From: Symsagittifera roscoffensis
Lineage: Eukaryota > Xenacoelomorpha > Acoela > Convolutidae
Direction of reading: 5' to 3'
Length of the DNA: 64,000 bases
Assembly (NCBI RefSeq): GCF_963678635.1
Contig: NC_087068.1
Span: forward strand, 3,472,001-3,536,000
Of the stretch, positions 42,326-53,739 are shown one piece after another (within the stretch, counting starts at the first letter, position 1; each line of letters begins with the position of its first letter). Both the position numbers and the translations under genes were made by a program. Below the pieces are notes generated by a model. It did no database searches. It worked only from the letters and a program-made list of their open reading frames with translations, and had not been told where the DNA came from.

Positions 42326-45300
42326 ATATATCTTTTTCTCGTGTGCTTCTTCCAGCTTTCATTGTTACTCCAGAATTCACTGATCATTAAATTGTCTCAA
42401 AGCCTTGTCTCAATGACTCTTCGTTTTGCTGTGTTGTCTATCTGCCAGTTCACTGAAATCTTTGTGATTTTTTTTCCAAGGTTGGTTTTTTTCTGTCATT
42501 TTATCCGTGTCAACATTTTACAGGTTGTTCTCTCAATATTTTTGTAAAGTCAGTCAATCTTGGCTTTAGTCACGTATTTTGGCAGCTGGGTTCATAAATT
42601 TTGACAGGTTGGCAGAAAAACTAGGTATGATCACCAGTTCAATTAGAGAGAGATAAAAGAGAGTAAATCAACTTCTGTATGGTAAGTTAAATAAGTGTTG
42701 AGATCTGATCTCGTCATATGACATCGCGTGATATCGCGTTACATCGTGCGATATCTATTAATGTTCTTATTTTGAACCAAAAAGTGGGAAGTGACTTTTC
42801 CTTAAAATGAGAAGTCCTTTCTACGAAGCTTTACGTGCTGAAATCTCTGTGTTATCTACTGTGGAGTGTAAAGTTGCATCGAGCCAAAAGAGCATTGCAC
42901 AGTACAGCAGTAGAGCACGTAACCAGTTCCGAATTAGGACAATTAGTCAAGTTTACTGTCATTTACCCAATGTTTTAAGAACACAAGATGATAGCATGCA
43001 AACTTTGTGCTAAGTACTCTCAATCTCATAAGCTGGAGTATAATATACCTTGCAACGCACAACTGGACATTATTTGGGACTTCAACAGAGACACGCATTT
43101 TCTGACCAATGCTAGTTTGCGTCCAGTTCATTCTCATTTTGAAATTTTTTTGCTGCTTGCTGGAAGATTTAGTTTTTTAACTTCGGAGAAACATTGTCTT
43201 CAAATTTACTCTTCCAAAACTTCAATTTCCAGATTGATATGATGCTCTTTTTCTCTCCTAAAAGTAAACTTGACACCTCGAAGTAAATTTCCTTCCAGCA
43301 AAACTTATACTCATCAAATTCGAAGTCATCACGTTTTTTTCTTGAAGTTGCATATGAGGAACACCTCTTCTTCTTAAATTGAATTTTGCTCATCAAGCGA
43401 TGTCTCAAGCATTTTTCAAATTAAAAAGACTGACGGTGACAAGATTAAGATAAGCATATGGCCTCTTATTTCTTTTTTTTTTGCCAGGAACTTGGACCAC
43501 AGCTACTTGCGTCTGACGAAAAAAAAAACGACTCAGTTGGATTCTATGCCTCTATGTGCTTCGTAATAATTATCAAGCTTGAATCAAGTTTGTTCAATGT
43601 CACGCTCACAGATACTTTTTTTTGCCCAAATTGATTTTTTCCTTGGCTTAAGGTTGTTGAAAAAATTTTTCTGAACAGTTTTGTTTAAGCTTCGATGACA
43701 CGTACATGGAAACCCCGCAAATCTTCTCGCTAGGTATATATTTTACAATTCGGAGTTCTCTTAGAGGCATTTTTCATTGGTTTCCGTGGAATCCAAGCTA
43801 GATTTGGGGTCATTTGAAATGGACTTCCTTGTGCATTTGTTTGACAACTTTATTTGTGTAGTCCTCATGCAGGATTAGCTTTTTCTTTTACAAAATTGAA
43901 AATTTTGAGTCATTAGTGAGTCTTGGAAAAAATCAAAATGCAGGGATCTACGTATATGTTAAGAAGTATGAACTATTACATTTATATGTTTAGTAACTGA
44001 CCATCGATACTCCTGTCCAGGCCATGGGAAACAATATAAACGCCATATATACTCATTTTTTGTTGTGTTTCTCTTGAGTCTGTCTTCTACACAAGTTCCG
44101 AATTAGGACAATTAGTCAAGTTTACTGTCATTTACCCAATGTTTAAGAACGCAAGATGATAGCATGCAAACTTTGTGCTAAGTACTTTCAATCTCATAAG
44201 CTGGAGTATAATATACCTTGCAACGCACAACTGGACATTATTTGGGACTTCAACAGAGACACGCATTTTCTGACCAATGCTAGGTTGCTTTAAGCTCATT
44301 CTCATTTTGAAATGTTTCTGCTGCTTGCTGGAACATTTATTTTTTTAACTTCAGAAAAGCATTGTCTTCAAATTAATCTTCCAAAACTTCAATTTCCAGA
44401 TTGTATGATGCTCTTTTTCTCTCCTAAAAATAAACTTGACACCTGGAAGTAAATTTCCTTGCAGCAAAACTTCTACTCATCAACTTCGAAGTCATCACGT
44501 TTTTTTCTTGAAGTTGCATATGAGGAACACCTCTTCTTCTTAAATTGAATTTTGCTCATCAAGCGATGTCTCAAGCATTTATCAAATTAAAAAGACTGAC
44601 GGTGACAAGATTAAGATAAGCATATGGCCTCTTATTTCTACTTTTTTTGCCAGGAACTTGGACCACAGCTACTTGCGTCTGACGAAAAAAAAAAACGACT
44701 CAGTTGGACTCTATGCCTCTATGTGCTTCGTACTAGTTATCAAGCTTGAATCAAGTTTGTTCAATGTCACGCTCACAGATACTTTTTCGCCCAAATTGAT
44801 TTTTTCCTTGGCTTAAGGTTGTTGAAAAAAAATTTCTGAACAGTTTTGTTTAAGCTTCGATGACACGTACATGGAAACCCCGCAAATCTTCTCGCTAGGT
44901 ATATAATTTACAATTCGGAGTTCTCTTAGAGGCATTTTCATTGGTTTCCGTGGAATCCAAGCTAGATTTGGGTTCATTTGAAATGGATTTCCTTGTGCAT
45001 TTGTTTGACAACATTATTTGTGTAGTCCTCATGCAGGATTAGGTTTTTCTTTTACAAAATTGAAAATTTTGAGTCATTAGTGAGTCTTGAAAAAAATCAA
45101 AATGCAGGGCTCTATGTATATGTTAAGAAGAATGAACTATTACATTTATATGTTTAGTAACTGACCAACGATACTCCTGTCCAGGCCATAGGAAACAACA
45201 AGACGCCATATATACTCATTTTTTGTTGTGTTTCTCTTGAGTCTGTCTTCTACACAAGTACCTGCCAACTTTGTTCACTCTAATGGGGGATTGTTTCTTT

Positions 45301-47516
45301 AAACTCGATTAGAGCCCAATTACAGAAGGCTATAATTTTCCGGAACAGAGTCTAATAATCTAATCAAGACAAAGGGTCAGCGATTTATGAGCACAATTGT
45401 CTAATTGCAAATTAACTTCCAACTAAATCAACTAATCAATTTTCTCTCTCTAGAGAACCCTAATTAAGCAATTACAAACAGTTACTCCACACAACTACTC
45501 AGTAGGGCTTGCTAAAATTAAAAGTGTCTCTACGGATCACTATTCCATAGAGGTACTTCAACTGATCTCGTTAACCTCAGGAATCACTGTTCTCACTCTG
45601 ATGAGCACCATCTAACTACAAGCGATGCAGTTTCTTGTCTAATAAGGGTGGGCTACTTCTATGTCTCCATAATATTTTTCTAATTGAGTTTTAAGTAGAA
45701 TTATGCTCTTCCCTACAAGTCCTGAAAATTACTTTGGTACCACTCCTATTGCACGGTCTTAATTGAATTTGACACTCTTCCACGTTCACCATAGGTATCC
45801 CTAACTATGTTATGCAAACATAAGGTCCATTCTCACCTCTAAGGCAAGTTGTACTTAATTAGCCATCCTCCGAAGGTCTTTGTTTAAGTCTAGAAACATC
45901 AACTTTTAGTCTTCTCCCCTGAATTAAATTACTCCCGAATAATTTTCTTGCTCATGCGTTAGGTTAGATTTATAACTTATTTTTATTATGGCTCTATTGC
46001 TTTACCGGATTACTTAAAGTTTATGATGGCTTTTTGTTGAGTCTATCTATGTTCTTTTCTCCCTATTCAATTTGTTCTTAACTCGTTTCCTGGGTCGGCT
46101 TCAACCTCGGAAGAATTCTCTTCAAAATAGTCACACCATTTTCAAATTTTTACTGATTCGAGCGACCACCTTGCCGTTGGATATATCGCTTTAGTAGATG
46201 CACCTTCAATACCGGGCTGGGATAATTCGAAATCTGATGTTGCTGTATCTTTCCAGTGTGTTACAGCCTCGACGGAAGGATTCCTTCTGGGACATTGATA
46301 CCCACTAACGAGTTCACGAAACTCAAAAAGAGCGGCTGTCCTCGCTAATAGCTACAAAACCCCTCCGTTCTGCAAGAAGAAAACCAAATCCAATTCCACT
46401 TGATATTCAATGATGGCAATGATGCTCCTCAAAATGAAGGATTCTCACAGCAATGTCATTTCCGAGCAGCGATTTCTATTATTATTTTTCAAGTCAATTT
46501 TGAAGCAAATAAGAAGGGTGGTCCCCAATTACTTCAAATACAACCCTTCGGAAAGAGTGAGCTTCGTGATGACCTACTTTCACAATATATTTAAAAGATT
46601 TGATGCTTCGATTTTTTTCCACTAAGATTGTGAATTCACTGAGATTTTTATCCTCAAAATCGGCGCGATTGCTCTCCGAGGTTTGCCTCAACCTCAAAAA
46701 TACCCATTTTTTTCACTCGGCTACTATATTTCTCAGAGTACTTGATTCATTGGCATCTTGCTATCACCACTTACTGCCGCCGCAAAGGTAAACTCAGAGA
46801 CCTTTCATTTGTTCACTATCTCCTACTTTGATTAATTGCGAGAAAACTGTAACGATTTTTTGTTTTCAAGTAAGGCGAATACTATTTACCCATGTACACT
46901 CATTTCCATCTTATAGTCAAAATGTTTACTAGACAATTGACACCTCCATCTTACTCAATCTTAGTCACTAAAAATGGATGAGATCTCGCTTCTCGCCACA
47001 GCCACGCTGGGCGAGGTTAAAAAGGACAGTAGAAACTACACTAGGCGTCCGTGATTAACGCTCAACGTGAGCTACTCAACATTCGCCTGTGCTCAGATTT
47101 CGCCTGTGCTTTATTGAAGTGTTAGCTCATGAGTTAACCCGAAAGTTGTCGTCAATCTCATGGACACAGCCTCGGTTATAAGGATCCCGTTTACTCCAGT
47201 GGGGGATCTAATGTTCGGCTGTAGGTACCATCCGAAGCCAATGACAATGCGGCGTTTGGGCGCCAATACTAAGCCGACTTAAATTTATCACCTTTTATAT
47301 TTACAGCTTACATTTAATCGGTTTGTTTTGATGAAGATTGTTTTCTTTTTTTTCTGTTATTATGCACATTTAGACTTTGAGTTTTGTCTCATTTCTCACT
47401 ATTCACGCAGCCTAAGCAAAAACCTAAAACTATTTCTGACCCTGAAATTTGTAGGCAGCTCAAGAAACACTGCATCCTAACATAGTTAGCAGTTGGCCTT
47501 TCAACACTTATGAGTA
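41841..47516. other. Gene-poor spacer, copy 2
   Basis: Near-identical to 35042-39594 apart from the internal tandem duplication and microsatellite length. No gene recognised. The TTGGGCGCCA word recurs at 47256-47265. Confidence 0.5.
42925..45258 (+). repeat. 1.17-kb tandem duplication inside spacer copy 2
   Basis: The segment from AGTTCCGAATTAGGAC (42924) to about 44094 is repeated from 44095 to about 45258. The join CACAAGTTCCG combines the CACAAGTACC end and the CCAGTTCCG start through shared AGT. It is absent from copy 1. The second half has more changes (for example at 44280-44345) than expected if it were the newest event. Confidence 0.85.
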
Positions 47517-47921
47517 GTATATGTGTGAGGAGAAGTTGGGGGGCGGGGGTGGGTTTAGACATCCATGTATTAAGATAGGGAATAGATTTCGTATGTATTA
47601 AGATAGGGAATAGGTTTCCCAATGTATTAAGATACCAGGTTTCAGATGGTAAGTTTCAGAAAAGTTTTCGGCGCCCGAATTTCCCATGTATAGATTTCCC
47701 TATGTATAAGAAATTCATTGTAGACAATTAAGAACTAATTACGGAATAGGATTCCTAATGTATTACGATGCTAAGGTTTCAGATTGTAAAATGGTGAAAT
47801 TTCAGATAGGAAGATGGTGAGTTTCAGAAAAATTTTTGGCGCCCGAGTTTTTTGAACTCGATTTTGCCAATACTTGCGTTTCTTAGTCAATTTCTACGAT
47901 TTGTGATATGTAAGGGCTATC
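47517..47921. repeat. Left terminal inverted repeat of element C
   Basis: GTATATGTGTGAGGAGAAG, a G-rich tract (47537-47552), three ATGTATTAAGATA words about 28 bp apart (47565, 47593, 47622), then CAGGTTTCAGATGGTAAG and TTTCGGCGCCCGA. The reverse complement of 63241-63532 shows the same words in the same order. Confidence 0.85.
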
Positions 47922-47926
47922 TTGTT

Positions 47927-48391
47927 TTACATAAATTCGGTATGGTAAGTTTCAGAAAATTATTTGAAGTTTTTTTAATTCTTACTTGCAAATACATTTT
48001 TATTTTGAAAAAAGATTTTCATATTAAAAAATCGAAATTTTTTTTTTGGATGGTAAGTTTCAGATGGTAAGTTTTGAAAAAAAATAAGTTTCGATTTAGA
48101 GTATGGGATCATAAACTAATATATCACAGAATAATTTTTTTTCTCGAAAGAAACTTTCAAATTCTTATTTCATGTTATTTATTTTCCCTCAGATTATCTG
48201 GGGAAAATTGTCAAGAGGGGATTATCTTTGACAGGATAGTTGTTCCGCTCCACGGGATATCAGGGAAGTCTTGAGAGCTCCTCGCGGTTGATTACTTTTA
48301 TATCCCACTTAGTCTTTTTTCCTCAGGTTATCTGGAGAACGGATGACAGGTTCATTACACTTATTAACTTTATGACTTATTTTATCTTTTT
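47927..48391. other. Region between left terminus and protease remnant
   Basis: No gene. More GGTAAGTTTCAG words, then two direct repeats of a CCTCAG(A/G)TTATCTGG(G/A)GA word (about 48187 and 48331). The catalytic C-terminal half of the protease should lie here but is not found in any frame, so it has been deleted or replaced. Confidence 0.5.
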
Positions 48392-48601
48392 TCACATAAT
48401 TATCTCACTTATTATATAGCTTTTATCCAGTCGAGCAATCATAGTCCAGTGTTCTCCTCTATCTTTGCTTGGGGTGGAGTTAATAATTGCAAAAGAGTAT
48501 TTTGTTAGTTGATGTACTGTATCAGAAGGGTATGATCCCATGTACTTGAACCTGAGCTCTGGAAATCTTTCAATGATTTGCAAAAGTGAAAAATTATCCA
48601 T
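48392..48601 (-). pseudogene. Adenain-like maturation protease, N-terminal fragment
   Basis: The frame from ATG 48601 (MDNFSLLQIIERF) includes IINSTPSKDRGEHWTMIARL, matching the His-containing segment of the adenovirus-type cysteine protease (Ulp1/C5-like fold) found in Mavericks, which cleaves capsid precursors. The frame ends at 48392, and the expected catalytic Asp/Glu and Cys regions are missing. The start overlaps the end of the spliced upstream small gene. Confidence 0.7.
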
Positions 48602-48898
48602 CTTTGCAATTGTTGACTGATTTACAGCTAAAAATGAAATTGATAGTTTGATAGTGTAGTTTAGGTTAAAAAAAGAAAGAATAATGACTTACACACATTT
48701 AGGAATTGAATCAACAAAGTCCCATACACAAGCTTTATATAGTGGGCAAAGTTTATTGAACACTGTTTTACAATCTAGGTTTAAGAAGTGTCTCGGGTTT
48801 CCAACTAAACAGCATTCCTTCTCATTTTTTTCTGGAGCTTTAGGTCTGAAGAAAAACAAAATAGATAGTACAGATATAATAACAAAGAAAAGTCCCAA
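48594..48898 (-). CDS. Small membrane-anchored Cys-rich protein, candidate 65-nt intron
   Basis: An open stretch on the minus strand starts near 48898 (no ATG; the first codon available is TTG, and an in-frame TAA lies just before). It has a hydrophobic segment (FFVIISVLSILFFF) then a Cys-rich region (ECCLVGN, LDCKTVF, KLCPLYKACVWDF). Unspliced it stops at 48689. A GTAAGT donor (48692) and TTTCATTTTTAG acceptor (48628) define a 65-nt intron whose removal adds a short Cys-containing end and a stop at 48594, overlapping the protease ATG. A virion membrane or secreted-type role is possible but unproven. The 5' end may lie in a further exon (acceptor-like TTTTTCAG at about 48923). Confidence 0.45.
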
Positions 48899-50261
48899 AA
48901 TTTACAATATTTTTATAGGAACCTGAAAAATCAAAAAAATTAAACTTTTTAGCGACTGTTCCAAATTTGTCAATTTGAATATTTAATAGTCTTTCTCCCA
49001 AGACTATCACTTCCGTTACTTGCTCCAAGGGAAATTGGAAAAACATTTCTAATCTCAAGCTTTCTCCACTAAGTTCTGGATAATGCAACTGTTCAGCTGC
49101 ATCCTGTAGTGAAGTCAAGTCGAAAACTAGAATATAGTGATTTTGAAAATCTTCCATAGGAAGAGCTGGAAAATCTTCGTTAAACTGCATTGTTTTCATT
49201 GTTGTAACATAGGGACGACAAAGAGAAGTTGTATCTAATGAAATAATTGCTCTTCCACCCCGAATAATTCTAAGCTCTCTTAAATGAAATTGTTAATAAT
49301 TGGAAGGATTTTCATGAAAAGATTCCGCAACAGCCGACTTTGCATTCATTGCAACAGCTATTCTTCTGATTGGGGCATTATTGAAAACAGTTTTTTGAAT
49401 AAACTGGTTTTGACGAGATGGAATGATAAAGGTTTTTGCTATAGTTTCCATGTAATTGTAATGAGCAGGTTCCCTTTCCAGATTTCATTGCAAATAATGT
49501 TGATTAGGCTCAGCTACTAAAGTTCTTCTCGTAAACAGTGAACAGTCGACAGTTTTCAGACTAACATTTGGATTATCAGACAGCATGTAAAAATTAGGTC
49601 TAGTTTGAATAAGTTAAATTTGAACTTTGGTTTTTGGTAGTTATAATTTTTCACAAGTAAACAAGTCAATGGATAGCCTGCCATAGAGTGAAAAAGTTAT
49701 CCCTGATTCTAAAGCATTTGCTCTATCAGTGAATGGATACATATGAAATGCTTCTGGAAATTCTTCGAAACTATACCCATGACAAGCAAGTATCCCTTTA
49801 TTACTCACTGCCGACGAGTTGAATTCGTTCGATAGTTGTGCTTTATGAGGATATAATCCATTGGCATTGTAAACCATTGTATTATTAAAATAAACTTCAC
49901 AATTGGAGAATATAGAATATTGTAGATTGTTTACATAAAATAAGTAAGTTTGTGGTTCCTCATCTGAATCTTCCTCCGAGTTTGCTTTATGTTCAGCTTT
50001 TTCTTTTTTAAATGCTTCAAACAATCTCCGTTTGGATAATTGAAGCTTTAAACTGAGGTGGGTATCAAGCAGATCCAAATAAAGGCTACGGTCCGTCTCA
50101 TTTTCAAACTCAATACTGCTTCCATCAAGAGAAGTACTGGGAAATACTTCTTGTGCGTATGATGAAATTATTGTTTTCAAAACTGGGACTTAATCGAAAA
50201 TCTCCAAAGAAGAATTTGTAAACGCTCCGTACCTAAAATGACTACTTTTATTTACTTTCAT
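48840..50261 (-). pseudogene. Maverick major capsid protein (double jelly-roll type), five stops
   Basis: A single frame runs 1.42 kb from ATG 50261 (MKVNKSSHFRYGAF) to 48840 without any frameshift, broken by stops at 50190, 49641, 49614, 49485 (TGA) and 49293. Conserved Maverick capsid words are present: YLDLLDTHLSLKLQL, CEVYFNNTMVYNANGLYP, MLSDNPNVSL, FIIPSRQNQF, ELRIIRGGRAI, FDLTSLQDA and LRLEMFFQFPL. This is the family annotated in animals as F54H12.2-like. It forms the icosahedral shell. The start ATG overlaps the pX-like stop (ATGA). Four stops are TAA; at 50190 and 49614 the duplicate copy has AAA (Lys), so those two are simple A-to-T changes. The stop at 49641 is shared with the duplicate. 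Confidence 0.9.
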
Positions 50262-50683
50262 TTTCTCTTGTCAAAAATGTCTTTGCGAGAGCGACTGATT
50301 TTTGAACTACTTTTTCGAGAAATGGTTCTTTTTGTTCTACGCTTGGATTTCTTTTTTCCACCTCCCAGCTGTTTTTGAACTGTTTTTGTTCCAACATCTT
50401 TTGCAGACGTTTTGAGTTTTTTTCGTCCACTGGCAATTTCTCCAATCTCTGGAGCGGCAACTTCAAATAAATCTGCTCCGTTTCTTTTTGCAGCTGGGAC
50501 TATAAATTTTTTAATAAAGGGAATTGCAGTTCTCCCAAGAGTGTGTGCAAGAGCACCAAAACCTCTTCCACGCTGTCTTGCATGTCCACGAAAAATAGGA
50601 AAATTAGCTGAACTTTGAGCAACCACTTCGTAAAAGTATAAATCAAAAATGATTATCCGAAATCTTGCGAAACAAGAGAACAA
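50258..50683 (-). pseudogene. pX-like basic core/minor virion protein
   Basis: The frame contains FRGHARQRGRGFGALAH, GRTAIPFIKKFIVPAAKRNG and a Lys/Arg-rich tail (KKKSKRRTKRTISRK), the features of the Maverick protein compared to adenovirus pX, a small basic genome-associated protein. It ends in TGA overlapping the capsid ATG. The usual start is missing: no ATG occurs in frame before YFYEVVAQSSANF, and the frame runs up into the penton gene end, so the start codon is probably lost. The rest is uninterrupted. Confidence 0.75.
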
Positions 50684-51404
50684 CCCATGTAATTCCTACG
50701 GACACAAAAGGAATTCTTTCACCTGTAGTATCCCTTAGTTCTATTTTTATGCTGTGGAAAGAGTTTTTTAATATTTTTTCAAATTGTAGATTTGTGAAGG
50801 ATTGATAATTCATGCACTGTCCTGTAGATATTATGTCTCCGTTTTTAACTTTGGAAATGAAAAGAATACAACGCAGTAATGGAGTTTTGTATCGCCTACT
50901 ATAATATATTCTACAATATCACTATAAATCATTAGGGAATGTATTCTTATAATGTCGTAGGAATACTGAGGATAATGTGGTCCTTTTCCTTTCATTATAA
51001 CACCTGTCTGATGTTGTTCTAAATCACAACCAAAAATGTGACTCAAATCAGCACTTTGAATTATCAAAACTGATTGATCGTCAGGTAAATGAATGGCAAC
51101 TTTTTGTGTAATCGTATCTACTGATACATAAATTCCGTTATATTCATATTTTTGTGCGCCTATACGTTTTCGAACTTTGTCATTCATGGCTACGACTATA
51201 TCGACAATACTTGGATACAATCCAGGTTCAACATGCATCGGTTGAATCTTTCTTTTTTTCCTCAGGACTTTCTCGTCCAACAACCTCCCATTCTCCTTTT
51301 AGATGTATTTGTTCCGGTAGAAAATTTGTAAAGGAATTAAGACTGTTATTCGGATAACAATTAAAAGAAGCAATAGAAACTAGCTCAATAGTAAAAGAAT
51401 CCAT
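50643..51404 (-). pseudogene. Penton-like minor capsid protein, two frameshifts
   Basis: Start ATG 51404 (MDSFTIELVSIASFN, LKGEWEV). The frame breaks at an A-run near 51257, continues at 51283-50831 (EPGLYPSIVDIVVAM, YSDIVEYIIVGDT), and breaks again near 50888, after which FTNLQFEKILKNSF and RDTTGERIPF read to a stop at 50643. These are the signatures of the Maverick penton-like single jelly-roll protein of the capsid vertices. Homopolymer frameshifts may be real decay or sequencing error. It overlaps the pX-like frame by about 40 nt. Confidence 0.8.
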
Positions 51405-51464
51405 GACAACTGATTGATAGAAATTCAAATTAAAAAATGACTCACCTTTAATCTGAACCTTTTC

Positions 51465-52403
51465 TCAGCTCTTTTTCATAAAATTTTCCCTGAATTTCTT
51501 TTTTTCGAGATCTTTGATGATGTATGTTGGATTTTTTTTTGTAGATTTTACCGAAATTTCAAAAATTTTGGCTTTTAGCTGTGGCTTGTATCCTTTTCGG
51601 AACGGAAGATAATTTTTTGAAATTCTAACTCTATCTCCAATTTTGAATTTTGGTTTAGTATATTTCTTGAATGATTTTTTATACAATATTGATAAAAAAT
51701 CACTGTTTTTCACAGCTCTGGGAGATTTTCCAATTGATCGATTTTTGCGGCAGTTCAATGTAGAAACAAATTGTTGCAATTTGAGGACAAATTTTTCACC
51801 ATGATCTTCACTGTAACGATATATTATATGTTTTAAAGACTGAATTGCTCTCTCTGCGAATGCAGCTTTTGTTTCGCTCATTGTTGAGTAAACTTCAATG
51901 TCTTTCTCCTTGCAAAATTTTTTAAAAGTTCCCCCATATTCTGTTCCTTTATCAACCCAAAATTTTTCAGGAGTGTTTTTTTGAGAAATAATTTTTCTGA
52001 AAGCTTGTAAAGTGTCTTTGGCATACTTTGTTTTCATTGTTTGAACTCAGACAAATCTCGAAAAAATATCTACAGCAACTAATAAATACTTGACTCCATT
52101 GTTTTGACTAGCTAACTTGTCTACAAAAGCCAAGTCCATACACCAGATTTCATTGATATATTTAGAAAAAGCTTGAAGTCTTCGGAAACACTTGATTGGT
52201 GGACCAAATTTTGTATACGATGTCTTGGTTTGTAAAAAGTTTTTAACTTTCTTTTTTGATAAACTACTCCCTTTACTCAAGTTTTGAACAGAACCGTACA
52301 CAACTCTGCCCCTAGAATACAATCTGTTAAGTCTTACCTTTCCAGATTTTGAAAGGGATCCAAGTTCTTCTACTTTTTGCTTTGGCATTCTTGTTAATAA
52401 CAA
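51465..52403 (-). pseudogene. Maverick retroviral-type integrase, one internal stop
   Basis: RVE-type integrase with catalytic Asp in NEIWCMDLAF (about 52130), second Asp in FWVDKGTEYGG (about 51950) and Glu in AAFAERAIQSL (about 51860). A C-terminal tail with KFKIGDRVRISK resembles the SH3/chromo-like end of Maverick integrases. One TGA at about 52044 (RFV, stop, VQTMK) splits it; otherwise the frame is open for 312 codons. The TGA is one transition from CGA (Arg). It would catalyse insertion of the element. It follows the MEQF gene directly. Confidence 0.9.
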
Positions 52404-52405
52404 GT

Positions 52406-52753
52406 TTAGGAGGAAGTTGAGTTAATTCCAAAATAGTAAAGTAAATATCTGGATAATCGGTGTTTTTTTCGCTTTAGTGCGCACACAAAGTCTAAAGTAG
52501 GTTCTTTTGTATCTCGGTTATCTGATATAATATTGTCCAACTGGCTGAGTTTAATTCTAGGAGAATTCAAAATTAAATCAATAATGTGCTCATTGTTGCT
52601 CGTTTTCAATCTCGCATTCACAGCACTGTAAACAGAATCAAAAATTTTTGGTACAATCTCCTCTTTTTCTTGCTTTTGTTCAAATTTTTGTTTTCTTGGA
52701 AGTGTACTTTGTGATTGATAAACTGAGTACGGTATTAGAACAAACTGTTCCAT
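52406..52753 (-). pseudogene. Maverick-conserved gene of unknown function (MEQF), frameshifted at A7
   Basis: ATG 52753 (MEQFVLIPYSVYQSQ), then EKEEIVPKIFDSVYSAVNAR and LILNSPRIKLSQLDN. The frame slips at an A7 run near 52470; downstream the other frame shows the conserved-looking YFTILELTQLPP and WIPFK region up to about 52330. Proteins of this kind occur between ATPase and integrase genes in other Mavericks, but no function is known to me. The duplicate at 55580-55789 starts MEKF. Confidence 0.65.
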
Positions 52754-52754
52754 A

Positions 52755-52937
52755 CTATGTCAATCGTTTATTGACAAAAAGAGTGATGATAGATATCAAT
52801 TGTAACCCTTTAGTTGAACTTAAAATAATTATACACTTGTGTAGAGGAGTTCTTTTTTGTGTTAGTTCTGAAATTGTTTTACTACGTCGTCTTTCCGAAG
52901 ATCTCAAAGCTATCCTCTTAATAGGTTTACTAAACAC
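52755..52937 (-). CDS. Small basic ORF between ATPase and MEQF gene
   Basis: About 60 open codons (FSKPIKRIALRSSERRRSK, LFVNKRLT) starting around a GTG that overlaps the ATPase end, with no ATG. The frame is also kept in the duplicate at 55790-55970 with few changes. Many Mavericks have a short basic ORF at this place. Function unknown. Confidence 0.4.
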   Translation of the reverse strand: MFSKPIKRIALRSSERRRSKTISELTQKRTPLHKCIIILSSTKGLQLISIITLFVNKRLT

Positions 52938-53681
52938 TCACTCAGAAACTGAATGAAATCTTTTGGGCAATTGAGAATGAATTGTTTTTGAAGCCTTAGA
53001 GAAAATTTTTGAAATATTGGGAGAATAGAGACGTACTGTGTACTCATCGTCCAAAATCTTTGTCTCTATTCCAGCTGGTAAGTAAAATTTTGTTGAAACT
53101 GACCCACAATTAGAGCAATAACTAAATGAATCAACTGTTTTTGGGGTTAAATCAATAAGTAAATGACCATAAGGAACGGATGCTGCATCTTGATACCACT
53201 CTTTCAATTGAGATCATAGACCTAAATGTTGACTTAATGTATTGACTTGTAAAACATCCCGCGGCGACTTGAATATTTTGTAACTCTACATCTCTTCCTA
53301 ATTTACTTTGATGAAATAAATTTTGTTTGATGTATATTGTATTCAGTCCCCTGTGTCTCCCAGCAGTAGCAATTTTTACAATTTTATGGAGTTTGAAATC
53401 TCTTCACAAGAATCATCAAGTATAAGCAAATACTTAGTTCCGTTATTGGGAAGATTTTTTCAATCAAGTCAAAATCAACTCCTTGGATAAATTTAAGGTT
53501 TTTTCTTTTCATTTAACTATAAATAGGTTAATAATGTTGATAAAAATAAAAAAACTTTGTCGAATGCTGGTTAAAAAGTTCCAATTTTCAACCAATCAAA
53601 AATAAGATTAGATTTTCCAGATCCACTTGGTCCAACTAAGGAAATAAAAATTCGTTCTTTGGTAGATATTATTTCATTCAT
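52938..53681 (-). pseudogene. FtsK/HerA-type genome-packaging ATPase, several frameshifts
   Basis: Start ATG 53681 (MNEIISTKERIF). Walker A GPSGSGKS at about 53615-53640; Walker B KYLLILDDSCEE at about 53420; then QNLFHQSKLGRD in one frame, and IFKSPRDVLQVNTLSQHLG with EWYQDAASVPYGHLLIDLTP in another; stop at 52938. These are characteristic of the Maverick packaging ATPase that pumps DNA into capsids. In-frame stops and at least three frame changes lie between 53580 and 53215. The last 89 codons are open. Confidence 0.85.
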
Positions 53682-53739
53682 AGCTTTGGAGAAGGTAGAA
53701 TATAACCGACTGTACTTGATAAGATAGCTACCCAAACTG

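Larger units (their letters stand above)
40038..47921 (+). repeat. Large direct duplication, copy 2
   Basis: Repeats 33241-40037 from TTGTTCTTAAATCG at 40038. It is longer by about 1.1 kb because of an internal tandem duplication (42925-45258). The breakpoint carries the 5-bp word TTGTT present at 33241, 40038 and 47922, so it formed by microhomology-type joining or slippage, not by long homology. Confidence 0.9.

Noticed and set aside
48840-50261. Possible reassigned stop codons (TAA as sense) in the capsid gene
   Set aside because: Two of the TAA codons correspond to AAA in the duplicate copy and one stop is TGA; other genes in the same element are frameshifted, and the LTR element has a normal 1971-codon frame.
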